A DNA stretch of 64,000 bases from Nocardioides alpinus (GCF_900112035.1 NZ_FOKC01000007.1:124001-188000); one strand, 5' to 3'; counted from the stretch's first letter, positions 53,871-63,412 are shown. Program-made: numbers and translations. The notes: a model not told the origin generated them from the letters alone.

Positions 53871-56800
53871 TCTCGCTCCTCGGTGCCATCGTCCGCGGGC
53901 TGCGCTCCCGGGCCCTGCTGTCGGCGGGCTCGGTGCTGCTGACCGCGCTCGCGATCGGGTCCGCTGTGCTCGGCCCGGTCTTCTCGGAGGCGGTCACCAA
54001 CTCCTACGTCGTGACGCGTCTCCAGGAGACCCCGACCGGCCTCACCGGCCTGAGCCGGGTCTTCACGCCCGACGGCGGCTCGTCGCTCGAGGAGGCCGAG
54101 CGCAACGCCGCGGCCGCCTCGACGGACCTCACCACGGGACCGTGGCAGGAGCCGGTCACGATCGCCCAGTCCGAGCGGTTCAGCGCCCTGCGCGGGGTGG
54201 TCACCTTCTGGTCGCGCGCCGACGCCTGCGACCACCTGGAGATCGAGGGCCGCTGCCCGGAGGCGCGGGGCGAGGTCCTGATGCTCGCCGCCGACCTGGA
54301 GAAGACCGGCGCCGAGATCGGCGAACCGCTGCCCCTCGCGATCTTCGAGACCAACGGCGTCAAGCAGCTCGGCCTCCCTCGGCCCGGCTTCGGCGAGGTC
54401 GTCGTGGTCGGCACCTACGTCACCCCCGGCCCCGGCGACGGCTGGCTGATCCCCGGCCGGCTCACCAGCACCAACGAGCAGGAGAGCATCCGCGGCGGCT
54501 ACCAGCCCTTCGCCCCGGCCCCCCTGATCACGACCGACGACACCGTCACCGCAGCCGGCGGGTGGACCGTGCGGGTGGACACCGAGCTCGACGTCCCCTC
54601 CGACCTCACCCCCGACCAGCTCGACGAGGCCGCGACCTCGGCCACGGCGGTCCCGTCCGACGTCGCGCTCGAGGTCGAGGGCGGCACGCTGGTCGCCGAC
54701 GACACCAACTCGCTCGCCGACGTGGTCGAGGAGGTCCGCTTCCAGCAGTCCACGGCGCGCAGCTCGATCGCGCCCGCCGTGCTGTCGCTGGTCCTGGTCG
54801 CGCTCGCGCTGCTCATGCGCCTGCTCAACGCCGCCAGCGAGCTCCGCGTCCCGGAGCTCGCCCTGGCGTCCCTGCGCGGCGTCACGGCCCGCAAGTTGTG
54901 GGGGCTGGGCCTCGCCGAGCCCCTGGTCGTGCTGCTCATCGCGACCCCCCTCGGCATCGCCTTCGGCCTCGGGCTCTCGGTGGTCCTGGTGCGGAGCTGG
55001 CTGGTGCCGGGGCTGCCCCTCCCGCTGCCGGGAGCCAGCTGGATCGCGGGCGCGCTGGTGCTCCTCGCGGCGTTCGCCGTCGCGTGCGTCGCGGTCGGCC
55101 TGGTGGTCCGCGAGTCGCTGGCCTCCCAGCTCAGCGGCGTACGACGTCCGGTGGCCGCGCGCCGCTGGTCGGTCATCGCCCAGCTCACCCTCGTCGCGCT
55201 CGCCGTAGCGACCCTGGCCAGCAAGCTGTCGGCCAGCGGTCCCGGCGAGCCGGACGCCACCGACCTCGTGCTGCCGGTGCTGCTGGCCGTCGTCGCCGGC
55301 CTCGCCGCCACCAGGCTCACCGCGGTGGTGGCGACGTGGTGGACCGGCCGCTCGCGGGGTCGCTCCCTCAGTGGCTTCGTGTCGTGGCGGGCGATCTCGC
55401 GCCGGCAGGAGGGCACGCTCGTCATCCTGCCCATCACCGCCGCCATCGCGGTGGCGGTCTTCGGTGCCGGTGTCTACGACTCCGCGGCGACCTGGCGCAC
55501 CAGCGTGGCCGCGACGGCCTCGCCCGCCGACACCACCTGGTCGACCTCGCTCACCCTGGCCGAGGCCGTCGACCTCACCCGGAGGGTGGACCCCGAGGGC
55601 GAATGGATCATGGCCGCCGCCAGCGTCACCAACCCCGGCGCCAACTTCTCGGTCGTCGACAGCAGCCGCCTCGCTCGTGTGTCGACGTGGCCGCCCACGT
55701 GGAGCCCGGGGCGTGACGTCACCCAGGTGGTCGACGACATCGCGCCCGGCGGCGTCGTCCCCACTGTCACCGGCCGGCGGATCTCGATCACCATCGACAA
55801 CCAGGCCGACATGGACCGCGACCTGTCCGTCGAGGTGCGCTTCGGCAGCCGCAACGGCCTGCCGCTCAAGACCTACGTCGGTCCCTTCGGTCCGGGCGAG
55901 TCGACGAAGTCGGCCCGGGTGCCGTTCTGCCGCGAGGGCTGCCCCCTGGAGGGGATGACGCTCGGCGGTGGCGCCGGCACCAACACGCGGATGTCCGGGA
56001 CGCTGCGCCTGGTCGGCATCGAGATGGACGGCGCACCGGTCGACGCCATCGAGGGTGCCGGCTGGGCGCCGACGCCCGACCCGGCCGTACGCACCTCGAT
56101 CACCGACCTGGTGGAGACCGACGGCCAGCTCGACATGACCGTCGAGACCGGCGACTCCGTGGGCATGGCCCGCCTCACCGCCGGTGGCATCACCCGCGAC
56201 CGACCCGCGCTGGCCGGGCCCGGCGTGCAGGAGCGCGCGCTCACCAAGCTGGACGAGGGCTACGGCCTGATCCCGGTCGACCGCGTCGGCGAGATCGAGG
56301 GCATGCCCTTCACCGGTCCGTCCGGCCTGCTCGTCGACTACTCCTCGTTCCTCACCGACCGGCCGGTCTACGACAACCTGGTGACGGTCCACGTGCTGGC
56401 CCGCGAGGGCACGCCCACGTCCGTCACCGACGCGTTGTCCGAGGCCGGACTCACCGTCGGCACGACGCTTGCCCAGGAGCGCGCCGTGCTCGACCAGAGT
56501 GCGTACGCCCTGGCGCTGCGGCTCTACGGCGTGGTCGCCGTGCTCGTGCTGCTGATGGCGCTGGCCGGGCTCTTCGTCAGCGCGGCCGTGCAGCTCCCGG
56601 CCCGGCGCCGGGACGCGGCGGCGCTGCGCGTGGTGGGCGTGCCCAAGGCGTCGGTCATGGTGGCGGTGATGCGTGAGCTGGCGGTCGTGCTGGGCAGCGC
56701 GGCGCTGGCCGGCATCCTCGCCGGCTCGCTCGCGCAGTGGGTGGTGCTGCGCACGATCACGCTGGGCTACGCCGACGACCCGACGGCACCGGCGCTGGTG

Positions 56801-56935
56801 GCCGCGATCTCGCCCGTACGACTCGTGGTGCTGGCGCTGCTCGCCGCCGCGGTCTTCGGTGCGGTCGCGCTAGCCAGCGCGATGATGACCGTACGAGGCG
56901 CGCGGGGCGCGACCCTGCGCGAGTCGGCCCGCTGA
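53867..56935 (+). CDS. FtsX-like permease protein 2
   Basis: A 1022-aa permease, longer than its partner. It starts with a membrane helix (LLSAGSVLLTALAIGSAVLG), has an extracellular loop (about 45-290), central helices (VLSLVLVALALLMRLL; LVVLLIATPLGIAFGLGLSVV), a second large loop, and a C-terminal FtsX unit (LYGVVAVLVLLMALAGLFVS; LPARRRDAAALRVVGVPKAS). Mechanotransmission from ATPase to an outside substrate is inferred. GAGGAAGGAGC precedes ATG 53867. It converges on the response regulator gene, 10 bp apart. Confidence 0.88.
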   Translation: MISLLGAIVRGLRSRALLSAGSVLLTALAIGSAVLGPVFSEAVTNSYVVTRLQETPTGLTGLSRVFTPDGGSSLEEAERNAAAASTDLTTGPWQEPVTIAQSERFSALRGVVTFWSRADACDHLEIEGRCPEARGEVLMLAADLEKTGAEIGEPLPLAIFETNGVKQLGLPRPGFGEVVVVGTYVTPGPGDGWLIPGRLTSTNEQESIRGGYQPFAPAPLITTDDTVTAAGGWTVRVDTELDVPSDLTPDQLDEAATSATAVPSDVALEVEGGTLVADDTNSLADVVEEVRFQQSTARSSIAPAVLSLVLVALALLMRLLNAASELRVPELALASLRGVTARKLWGLGLAEPLVVLLIATPLGIAFGLGLSVVLVRSWLVPGLPLPLPGASWIAGALVLLAAFAVACVAVGLVVRESLASQLSGVRRPVAARRWSVIAQLTLVALAVATLASKLSASGPGEPDATDLVLPVLLAVVAGLAATRLTAVVATWWTGRSRGRSLSGFVSWRAISRRQEGTLVILPITAAIAVAVFGAGVYDSAATWRTSVAATASPADTTWSTSLTLAEAVDLTRRVDPEGEWIMAAASVTNPGANFSVVDSSRLARVSTWPPTWSPGRDVTQVVDDIAPGGVVPTVTGRRISITIDNQADMDRDLSVEVRFGSRNGLPLKTYVGPFGPGESTKSARVPFCREGCPLEGMTLGGGAGTNTRMSGTLRLVGIEMDGAPVDAIEGAGWAPTPDPAVRTSITDLVETDGQLDMTVETGDSVGMARLTAGGITRDRPALAGPGVQERALTKLDEGYGLIPVDRVGEIEGMPFTGPSGLLVDYSSFLTDRPVYDNLVTVHVLAREGTPTSVTDALSEAGLTVGTTLAQERAVLDQSAYALALRLYGVVAVLVLLMALAGLFVSAAVQLPARRRDAAALRVVGVPKASVMVAVMRELAVVLGSAALAGILAGSLAQWVVLRTITLGYADDPTAPALVAAISPVRLVVLALLAAAVFGAVALASAMMTVRGARGATLRESAR

Positions 56936-56945
56936 CCGGTCGGGG

Positions 56946-57740
56946 TCAGTTGCAGCAGGGGTCGAACCGGAACCCGACACCGCGGATGGTGCGGATCCAC
57001 TGGTTGTCCGACGCGGCGCCACGCAGCTTGCGGCGCAGGTTGGCCAGGTGCACGTCGACCACGTGCGTGCTGTCCGGGACGAACTCGGTGTCCCACACCG
57101 CGCGCAGCAGCGCCTCGCGGGGGACGACCACGCCGGGGTTGCTGACGAGGTGGGCGAGCAGGTCGAACTCGGTGCGGGTCAGGTCGATCTCCTCGCCGGA
57201 GACCAGGACCTCCCGGGCACCGGTGTTGAGGGTCAGGTCGCTGCAGCCCAGCGGATCCGTGTCAACGCTCGGGCGCGTCGCCTCGCCGGCCGCGGTCGGC
57301 TCCGCGCTGCGTACGGCCTCGTCGCGCACCGTCTCGGTGCGTGCCACCTCGGCACGGGCGGAGTCTTGGTTGCGGGGTCGGCGGAACAGCGCCGCGACCC
57401 GCGCCTGGAGCTCGCGCATCGAGAACGGCTTGACGAGGTAGTCGTCCGCGCCGACCTCGAGACCGATGAGCCGGTCGACCTCGCCGGTGCGGGCGCTGAC
57501 CACGATCACGTAGCAGTCGCTCACCAGACGGATCTGGCGGCAGACCTCGACGCCGTCGATGTCGGGCAGGGTGAGGTCGAGCGTCACCAGGTCGGGGCGC
57601 TGCTCACGGATGATCGTGAGCGCGTCGGCACCGGTGCGCGCGACGGCCACGTCGAAGCCCGCCTTGTCGAGGAGCCCGGAGATCAGGTCGCCCACGTCGT
57701 GGTCGTCCTCGACCACCACAGCCGTGCGTTGATCGATCAT
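56946..57740 (-). CDS. OmpR-type response regulator 1
   Basis: A 264-aa regulator. Receiver: E11-D12-D13, phospho-acceptor D55 (LVTLDLTLPDIDG), K104 in YLVKPFS. An acidic linker (~50 residues) joins a winged-helix DNA domain (TRTEFDLLAHLVSNPGVVV, VVDVHLANLRRKLR, IRTIRGVGFRF). It closely resembles the next gene (57879-58709) in both halves. No histidine kinase gene is adjacent. GGGAG lies upstream of ATG 57740. Confidence 0.93.
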   Translation of the reverse strand: MIDQRTAVVVEDDHDVGDLISGLLDKAGFDVAVARTGADALTIIREQRPDLVTLDLTLPDIDGVEVCRQIRLVSDCYVIVVSARTGEVDRLIGLEVGADDYLVKPFSMRELQARVAALFRRPRNQDSARAEVARTETVRDEAVRSAEPTAAGEATRPSVDTDPLGCSDLTLNTGAREVLVSGEEIDLTRTEFDLLAHLVSNPGVVVPREALLRAVWDTEFVPDSTHVVDVHLANLRRKLRGAASDNQWIRTIRGVGFRFDPCCN

Positions 57741-57878
57741 GCGCGAGCTCCCGAGACAGTGAAGTGGCTGGTGCGGTCGTGACGCCGACCGGAGCCGCAC
57801 GCAGGACGCGAGCTCCCCAGCCCCTCCCGATGGTAGGCGGAAGAGGCTAGGAAGCGTGCGTGATGGGGATGAGCAGGA

Positions 57879-58709
57879 TCAGAAGTCCAGGCCTCGGGCC
57901 CAGTCCTCCGAGTCGATGCGCGCCACGAGGTAGGGCCCGCCACCGGCTCGCCGATCCTGCTGCTGGCCCTCGCGGTCCATCCGGTAGCCGATGCCGCGGA
58001 TCGTGTGGATCCAGGTGGCGTCGGAGTGCCGGCGCAGCTTGCCGCGCAGGTTGGCCACGTGCACGTCCACCAGGTGGTGGTCGTGCGTGAGCGCGCTGCT
58101 CCAGATCGCCAGCACCATCTCCTCGCGGGTGCAGACCCGCGAGAGGTGGGTGGCGAGGTACTCGAGCACGTCGTACTCGATGCGGGTCAGGTCGACGATC
58201 GCGCCGTCGACCTGCACCTCGCGCCGTGCGGAGTTGATGACCAGCCCCGCGCCGCACGAGATGGTGCTGGGCTCGTCCGCAGGCTGCGACGGGCTCGGCA
58301 CGTGCGGAGCCCGCGACGGCGCCTCGTCGGCCACCACGGCCGTACGCGGTCGCCGGAACAGGGCAGCCACCCGAGCACGCAGCTCACGCGGTGAGAACGG
58401 CTTGAGGACGAAGTCGTCCGCGCCGACCTCCAGGCCGATCAGCTTGTCCACCTCGTCGGACCGTGCGGACACGATGACGATGTAGCAGTCGCTGGTCTCC
58501 CGGATGCGGCGGCACACCTCGATGCCGTCCATGTGCGGCAGCGTCAGGTCGAGCGTGACCAGGTCGGGTGGATCGGCTGCCGCCACATCCACCGCTGCCC
58601 GTCCGTCGCGCGCCGAGGTGACCCGGAAACCGGCCCCCTCCAGTGTTTCCACCAGCGCCGAGGAAATGTCCGGATCGTCTTCGACGACCAATGCATGTAG
58701 ATCTTGCAC
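57879..58709 (-). CDS. OmpR-type response regulator 2
   Basis: A 276-aa paralogue of the neighbouring regulator. Receiver: E10-D11-D12, D54 (LVTLDLTLPHMDG), K in FVLKPFS. The winged helix shows TRIEYDVLEYLATHLSRVC, LVDVHVANLRGKLRRHSDATWIHTIRG. The C-terminus adds a short tail. GTG 58709 follows GGGGG. The intergenic gap to the downstream copy is 138 bp, so the two may have separate promoters. Confidence 0.93.
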   Translation of the reverse strand: MQDLHALVVEDDPDISSALVETLEGAGFRVTSARDGRAAVDVAAADPPDLVTLDLTLPHMDGIEVCRRIRETSDCYIVIVSARSDEVDKLIGLEVGADDFVLKPFSPRELRARVAALFRRPRTAVVADEAPSRAPHVPSPSQPADEPSTISCGAGLVINSARREVQVDGAIVDLTRIEYDVLEYLATHLSRVCTREEMVLAIWSSALTHDHHLVDVHVANLRGKLRRHSDATWIHTIRGIGYRMDREGQQQDRRAGGGPYLVARIDSEDWARGLDF

Positions 58710-58883
58710 GAATAACCCCCACAGAAATGCCGAAGTAGGGACCCCACGTCCCCACGCGGCGCCGCCCGAAACGACGTCGATCGATCGTAAGGGCTGGAGA
58801 GCGTCATGAGGAGCACTTGTTTCTCCTGTGGACAGCAGGTCTAGACCAGTGGGGTTTAGACGGAATCTTTTGCTAGGGCGGAG

Positions 58884-59852
58884 TCAGTCTGCGTTTTCCC
58901 GGGTGGGGGGCAGGTCGATCCCACGATTGACCCAGATTTGATCGGCCACCATGCCGACGCGCTCGTAGAGACCGAGAGCCCCGGTCCGCGAATCGGTGCT
59001 GAGCTCCGAGGTCGAGGTGCCGTGGGCGCGTGCCTGGGCGAAGGAATCGACCAGCAGCGCTTGGGCCAGGCCCCGGTTGCGCTGGTCGCGGCGCACCGCG
59101 AGCCGGTCGACGTACCCGGTCGTGCCGTTGTCGGAGACCAGGACGAGGGACACGCCGACGACCGCGCCGTCGCCGTCGAGGGCGACCCGGAGGTTCCACG
59201 GCTCGAAGCCCGGCCGGCCGGTGGTGGCGGCCTCGAAGTCGTCGAAGGCCTCCCGGTCGCGCACCGACCACTCGAGAAAGGCGTCCTCCAGCACGTCGTG
59301 CGCAGCCCGCAGCTCGCCGGGCTGCGCCGTCCGTACGACGTACCCCTCCGGCAGCGCGCGGTCCGGGATGCTCGCGCCCTCGGGGAGCTTGAGCACCCAG
59401 CTGGTCCACCGCACGTGGAACCCGAGCTCCTCCAGGAGCCGGTCACCCGGCGACCCCTGCGGCACCGGCATCCCGACGACCGTCGAGCCGACCCGCCGGC
59501 CGAGGTCCTGGAGCCAGTGCGCCAGCCAGGTGCCGATCCCGCGACCGCGGTGCGACGGCAGGACGGAGGTGTCCGCGCGGTCGGCGCCCATCAGCTCGGC
59601 GTACGCCACGAGGGTCTCGCCGTCGAAGACGCCGACCGAGCGGGCGGCGAGGTCGTGGCTGGGGCGCGCCCAGTCGCTGACGATGTCGGACTCCTCGATG
59701 GAGACCACGCCGATGTCGAGGCGCTCCTGCTCGGCCATCAGCTCGAAGACCGCGCGGGCGTCGGTCTTCCGCAGGGGGCGGGTGGTCAGCCCCTCGGGAA
59801 GGGGAGGCAGGCTGTCGGCGGACGCCGGGTCCGGACGGGGCTCTTCGGGCAT
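58884..59852 (-). CDS. Tandem GNAT acetyltransferase
   Basis: A 322-aa protein with two GNAT domains. The first has TSVLPSHRGRGIGTWLAHWLQD; the second has DRLAVRRDQRNRGLAQALLVDSF and ALGLYERVGMVADQIWVNRG. The length and layout recall mycothiol synthase and related two-domain acetyltransferases, but it is not close enough to name. ATG 59852 follows CACACT (minus strand) by 6 nt. Confidence 0.9.
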   Translation of the reverse strand: MPEEPRPDPASADSLPPLPEGLTTRPLRKTDARAVFELMAEQERLDIGVVSIEESDIVSDWARPSHDLAARSVGVFDGETLVAYAELMGADRADTSVLPSHRGRGIGTWLAHWLQDLGRRVGSTVVGMPVPQGSPGDRLLEELGFHVRWTSWVLKLPEGASIPDRALPEGYVVRTAQPGELRAAHDVLEDAFLEWSVRDREAFDDFEAATTGRPGFEPWNLRVALDGDGAVVGVSLVLVSDNGTTGYVDRLAVRRDQRNRGLAQALLVDSFAQARAHGTSTSELSTDSRTGALGLYERVGMVADQIWVNRGIDLPPTRENAD

Positions 59853-59958
59853 GAAAGAAGTGTGCTGCCTCACGTGTGGGCCTGTCGCGCGCTTATCCGC
59901 GCCCCCGCTGCCCGCTGGGGAATGTCCGATTCCCCCGTGAGGCCCTACCTTTGTTCGG

Positions 59959-61701
59959 GTGAGTGACGACCAGACCGAAGCCCCCCAGCAGACCTTCGCC
60001 GACCTCGGCCTCGCGCCCGAGGTCCTCAAGGCGCTGTCGGACGTCGGCTACGAGACCCCCTCGCAGATCCAGGCGGCCACCATCCCGCCGCTGCTCGAGG
60101 GACGCCACGTGGTCGGCCTCGCGCAGACCGGCACCGGCAAGACCGCCGCCTTCGCGCTGCCGATCCTGTCGCAGCTCGACCTGTCGCAGAAGACCCCGCA
60201 GGCGCTCGTCCTCGCGCCGACCCGTGAGCTCGCCCTCCAGGTGTCGGAGGCCTTCGAGAAGTACGCCGCCCACCTCAAGGGCGTACGCGTCCTGCCGATC
60301 TACGGCGGCCAGGGCTACGGCGTCCAGCTCTCCGCGCTGCGTCGCGGCGTCCACGTCGTCGTCGGCACCCCCGGCCGGATCATGGACCACCTCGAGAAGG
60401 GCACCCTCGACCTGTCGGAGCTGCGCTTCCTCGTCCTCGACGAGGCCGACGAGATGCTCAAGATGGGCTTCGCGGAGGACGTCGAGACGATCCTCGCCGA
60501 CACCCCCGACAGCAAGCACGTCGCGCTGTTCTCGGCGACGATGCCGGCGCAGATCCGCCGCATCTCCAAGAAGTACCTGCACGACCCGGTCGAGATCACC
60601 GTCAAGAACAAGACGTCGACGGTCTCCTCCATCACCCAGCGCTACCTGATCGTGTCCTACCCGCAGAAGGTGGACGCCCTCACGCGCATCCTCGAGGTCG
60701 AGAACTTCGAGGGCATGATCGTCTTCGTCCGCACCAAGAACGAGACCGAGACTCTGGCCGAGAAGCTCCGCGCCCGCGGCTACTCCGCGATGGCGATCAA
60801 CGGTGACGTCGCCCAGGTGCAGCGCGAGCGCACCATCAACCAGCTCAAGGCCGGCAAGCTCGACATCCTCGTCGCCACCGACGTCGCCGCGCGCGGCCTC
60901 GACGTCGAGCGGATCAGCCACGTCGTCAACTACGACATCCCGACCGACACCGAGTCCTACGTCCACCGCATCGGTCGCACCGGTCGCGCCGGACGCTCGG
61001 GTGACTCGATCGCCTTCGTGACGCCGCGCGAGCGCCACCTGCTGCGCGCCATCGAGAAGGCCACCCGCCAGCCGCTGACGCAGATGCAGCTGCCGACGGT
61101 CGACGACGTCAACGCGACCCGTCTGTCGCGCTTCGACGAGCAGATCACCCAGGCGCTGGCCCAGCCGGAGCGCATCGACTTCTTCCGCGACGTGGTGTCG
61201 CACTACGTCAGTGAGCACGACGTGCCCGAGGTCGACGTGGCCGCCGCGCTGGCCGCGGTCATGCACGGTGACAACCCGCTGCTGCTGGAGCCCGAGCCGG
61301 AGCGCACCACCCGCAGCTTCGACGAGCGACCCACCCACGGCGGCAAGGCCGAGCGGCAGCCGGCACGCGACTCGCGCAGCGGCGTGCCCATGTCGACCTA
61401 CCGCCTCGAGGTCGGCAAGCGGCACAAGGTCGAGCCGCGCCAGATCGTCGGTGCCCTCGCCAACGAGGGTGGGCTCTCGCGCCAGGACTTCGGCTACATC
61501 TCGATCAAGCCGGACTTCTCCCTCGTCGAGCTCCCGGCGACGCTGCCCGCGGGCACGCTGGACCGCCTCGCCGCCACCCGGATCTCCGGCGTGCTCATCG
61601 CGCTCAAGCCCGACAACGGTCCCCAGCGCGGCTCGCACGCCGGCGGCCACCGCAAGAGCGGCTCGTCCGGCGGCGGCTACAAGGGCAAGAACCCCCGCTG
61701 A
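59959..61701 (+). CDS. DEAD-box RNA helicase
   Basis: A 580-aa helicase. Q-motif FADLGLAPEVLKAL, AQTGTGKT at 55-62, PTRELALQV, DEAD at 161-164, SAT, and HRIGRTGRAGRSGD are present. The C-terminal DbpA-type RNA-binding fold (YRLEVGKRHKVEPRQIVGAL, FGYISIKPDFSLVELP) is followed by a Gly/Ser/Lys-rich end. This matches the CsdA/DeaD group that unwinds RNA in ribosome assembly or cold. GTG 59959 follows TACCTT by 7 nt. The 3' end abuts a repeat array. Confidence 0.94.
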   Translation: MSDDQTEAPQQTFADLGLAPEVLKALSDVGYETPSQIQAATIPPLLEGRHVVGLAQTGTGKTAAFALPILSQLDLSQKTPQALVLAPTRELALQVSEAFEKYAAHLKGVRVLPIYGGQGYGVQLSALRRGVHVVVGTPGRIMDHLEKGTLDLSELRFLVLDEADEMLKMGFAEDVETILADTPDSKHVALFSATMPAQIRRISKKYLHDPVEITVKNKTSTVSSITQRYLIVSYPQKVDALTRILEVENFEGMIVFVRTKNETETLAEKLRARGYSAMAINGDVAQVQRERTINQLKAGKLDILVATDVAARGLDVERISHVVNYDIPTDTESYVHRIGRTGRAGRSGDSIAFVTPRERHLLRAIEKATRQPLTQMQLPTVDDVNATRLSRFDEQITQALAQPERIDFFRDVVSHYVSEHDVPEVDVAAALAAVMHGDNPLLLEPEPERTTRSFDERPTHGGKAERQPARDSRSGVPMSTYRLEVGKRHKVEPRQIVGALANEGGLSRQDFGYISIKPDFSLVELPATLPAGTLDRLAATRISGVLIALKPDNGPQRGSHAGGHRKSGSSGGGYKGKNPR

Positions 61702-61702
61702 C

Positions 61703-61965
61703 CTGACGCTTGTGTACGCGGGCGGGGTGCCGACCTGACGCTTGTGTACGCGGGCGGGGTGCCGAGCTGACGCTTGTGTACGCGGGCGGCGTGCCGACCT
61801 GACGCTTGTGTACACGCGAGCGGTGCCGAGTTGACGCTTGTGTACGCGCCTCGTGCGTACAAGCGTCAGCTGGGCGGGTCCGCAGTGCGTACAAGCGTCA
61901 GCTGGGCGGGTCCGCAGTGCGTACAAGCGTCAGCTGGGCGGGTCGGTGGTGCGCACAAGCGTCAG
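61703..61965. repeat. Nine-unit array, 32-bp period, inverted in its second half
   Basis: Core CTGACGCTTGTGTACGCG starts at 61703, 61735, 61767, 61799 and 61831 on the plus strand. The reverse form (GTGCGTACAAGCGTCAG) starts at 61853, 61885, 61917 and 61949. Each half keeps an exact 32-bp spacing, and the spacers are similar rather than unique. The array lies between two convergent genes, the helicase and yceI. Bases 61966-62038 hold nothing else. Confidence 0.85.
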
Positions 61966-62038
61966 GTCGGCAAGAAACCCCGCCGGCCGTGGGGCTGACG
62001 GGGTCTCTCGACGGTGAGTCCGGAAGGACTCGGGAGGC

Positions 62039-62608
62039 TCAGGCGCTCTTGATCGCCGAGATGTCGAACTCGAGCTTGATCTTCTCGGAGACGAGGACGC
62101 CGCCGGTCTCGAGCGCGGCGTTCCAGGTGAGGCCCCAGTCCTTGCGGTTGATGGTGGTCTCGCCCTCGAAGCCGACGCGGACGTTGCCGAAGGGGTCCTG
62201 GGCGGAGCCGGTCTGCTCGAACTCGATCGTGACGGGCTTGGTCACGTCCTTGATCGTCAGGTCGCCGGTGACGGACCAGTCGCTGCCGTCGCGCTTGACG
62301 TCGGTGGAGACGAAGGTGATGGAGGGGTAGGTCTCGGTGTCGAAGAAGTCGCCCGACTTGAGGTGGCCGTCGCGGTCCGCGCTGCCGGTCTCGACGGAGG
62401 TGACGTCGATCGACAGGTCGACCTTCGAGTCGGCCGGGGTGGCCTCGTTGATCGTGGCGGTGCCGGTGAACGCGCCGAACTGGCCGCGCACCTTGGTCAC
62501 CATGGCGTGGCGGGCGACGAAGCCGAGGCGGCTGTGGCTCACGTCGAGGGTGTAGTCACCGGTGATGTCGTCGATGGCGGTGGTGGGGGCGTCGAAGGCG
62601 GTGGACAT
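62039..62608 (-). CDS. YceI family protein
   Basis: A 189-aa lipocalin-like beta-barrel protein without a signal peptide. DYTLDVSHSRLGFVARHAMVTKVRGQFGAF and LTIKDVTKPVTIEFE are the family signatures. YceI proteins bind isoprenoid lipids; this copy may be cytoplasmic. AGGAG lies before ATG 62608. TATGGT (62645-62650, minus strand) is a likely -10. Confidence 0.93.
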   Translation of the reverse strand: MSTAFDAPTTAIDDITGDYTLDVSHSRLGFVARHAMVTKVRGQFGAFTGTATINEATPADSKVDLSIDVTSVETGSADRDGHLKSGDFFDTETYPSITFVSTDVKRDGSDWSVTGDLTIKDVTKPVTIEFEQTGSAQDPFGNVRVGFEGETTINRKDWGLTWNAALETGGVLVSEKIKLEFDISAIKSA

Positions 62609-62716
62609 GCTGGCTCCTGGAAGTAGTTGGTAGAACTTTCAATCACCATAACGGACCGATCACGTCTTTCATTCCCCGGAGGTGCCAGCAATTTCCGTCC
62701 GGTCCTGAAATGCGGC

Positions 62717-62745
62717 GAGCCACGTCCCCGAGGGGGACGTGGCTC
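62717..62745 (-). terminator. Hairpin after the 41-aa ORF
   Basis: GAGCCACGTCCCC and GGGGACGTGGCTC form a perfect 13-bp stem with a 3-nt loop, 16 bp past the stop of the small ORF. There is no strong T-tract, as is common for high-GC actinobacteria. Confidence 0.65.
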
Positions 62746-62761
62746 AGGCCAGGGGCAGCGG

Positions 62762-62887
62762 TCAGGCGGCGGCGGTGTGGGCCACCGTGGCGACCGACCA
62801 GCGGGCCTCCATGTGGGTGCGACCCGACGCGTCCTTGACGGCGACCCAGCTGCAGACCGGTGCCCCGGTCATCGTGTGCTTGCTCAT
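62762..62887 (-). CDS. 41-aa small protein
   Basis: ATG 62887 is preceded by GGAGGTGTCAT, a near-ideal ribosome site. The product is MSKHTMTGAPVCSWVAVKDA followed by SGRTHMEARWSVATVAHTAAA, with no membrane segment. A perfect hairpin follows the stop. The clear ribosome site plus terminator supports a real gene. No family is recognised. Confidence 0.65.
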   Translation of the reverse strand: MSKHTMTGAPVCSWVAVKDASGRTHMEARWSVATVAHTAAA

Positions 62888-63133
62888 ATGACACCTCCCG
62901 TTCACTTGCTGTTCACCTAAGGTAGCACGGCCCACCTGCGCACCATCACTTCGCTGAAATCTGGCGAAGTTTCCCCATTGGTGAGCACTATGGCCGGGGG
63001 AAAGGGCTCACGGTGCTCCACTTGGGGCTCGAGTGACGAGCTCAGGGGAACGGCTCGCGCCTCGAGTTGGCCCGGTCTGCCCGAATTCGGGCAAGAAGTT
63101 GTCACAAGGGCGCCGAAGGAGCAGGCTTCTCGG

Positions 63134-63394
63134 GTGCCGGACCCCGATCTCGTCTCCCACGTCGTCGCCACCACGTCGCTGACACCGGGCGAGGCGGCTC
63201 GCGTGATCGAGGACGTGATCGCCTTCCACGCCCAACCCGTGGAGGTCTGGGTCCGCGAGCGGCACGCCCACCTCAAGACGTACGGGGCCAAGAACCCCGA
63301 GATCTTCGCTCAGATCGCCCGGGAGCTGCCGCAGCGCGTCGCCGCCGCGCCGGAGCTCTCCGAGCGACAGCTGCGCCGGATCGTCTACTCCTAA
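63134..63394 (+). CDS. Small hypothetical protein upstream of glmS
   Basis: An 86-aa helical protein (VSHVVATTSLTPGEAARVIE, LPQRVAAAPELSERQLRRIV). GTG 63134 lies exactly 6 nt after CAGGCT (63122-63127). The function is unknown. It ends 18 bp before glmS in the same direction and may be cotranscribed with it. Confidence 0.75.
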   Translation: MPDPDLVSHVVATTSLTPGEAARVIEDVIAFHAQPVEVWVRERHAHLKTYGAKNPEIFAQIARELPQRVAAAPELSERQLRRIVYS

Positions 63395-63412
63395 GAGACA
63401 AGGACCCAGAAC

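Noticed and set aside
51123..56392. Long minus-strand frames of about 800 and 950 codons
   Set aside because: They are antisense to the ABC ATPase and FtsX-like permease genes, which carry clear domains; the antisense products are low-complexity.
61703..61965. CRISPR array
   Set aside because: The spacers between cores are near-identical, the array inverts in the middle, and no cas gene is present.
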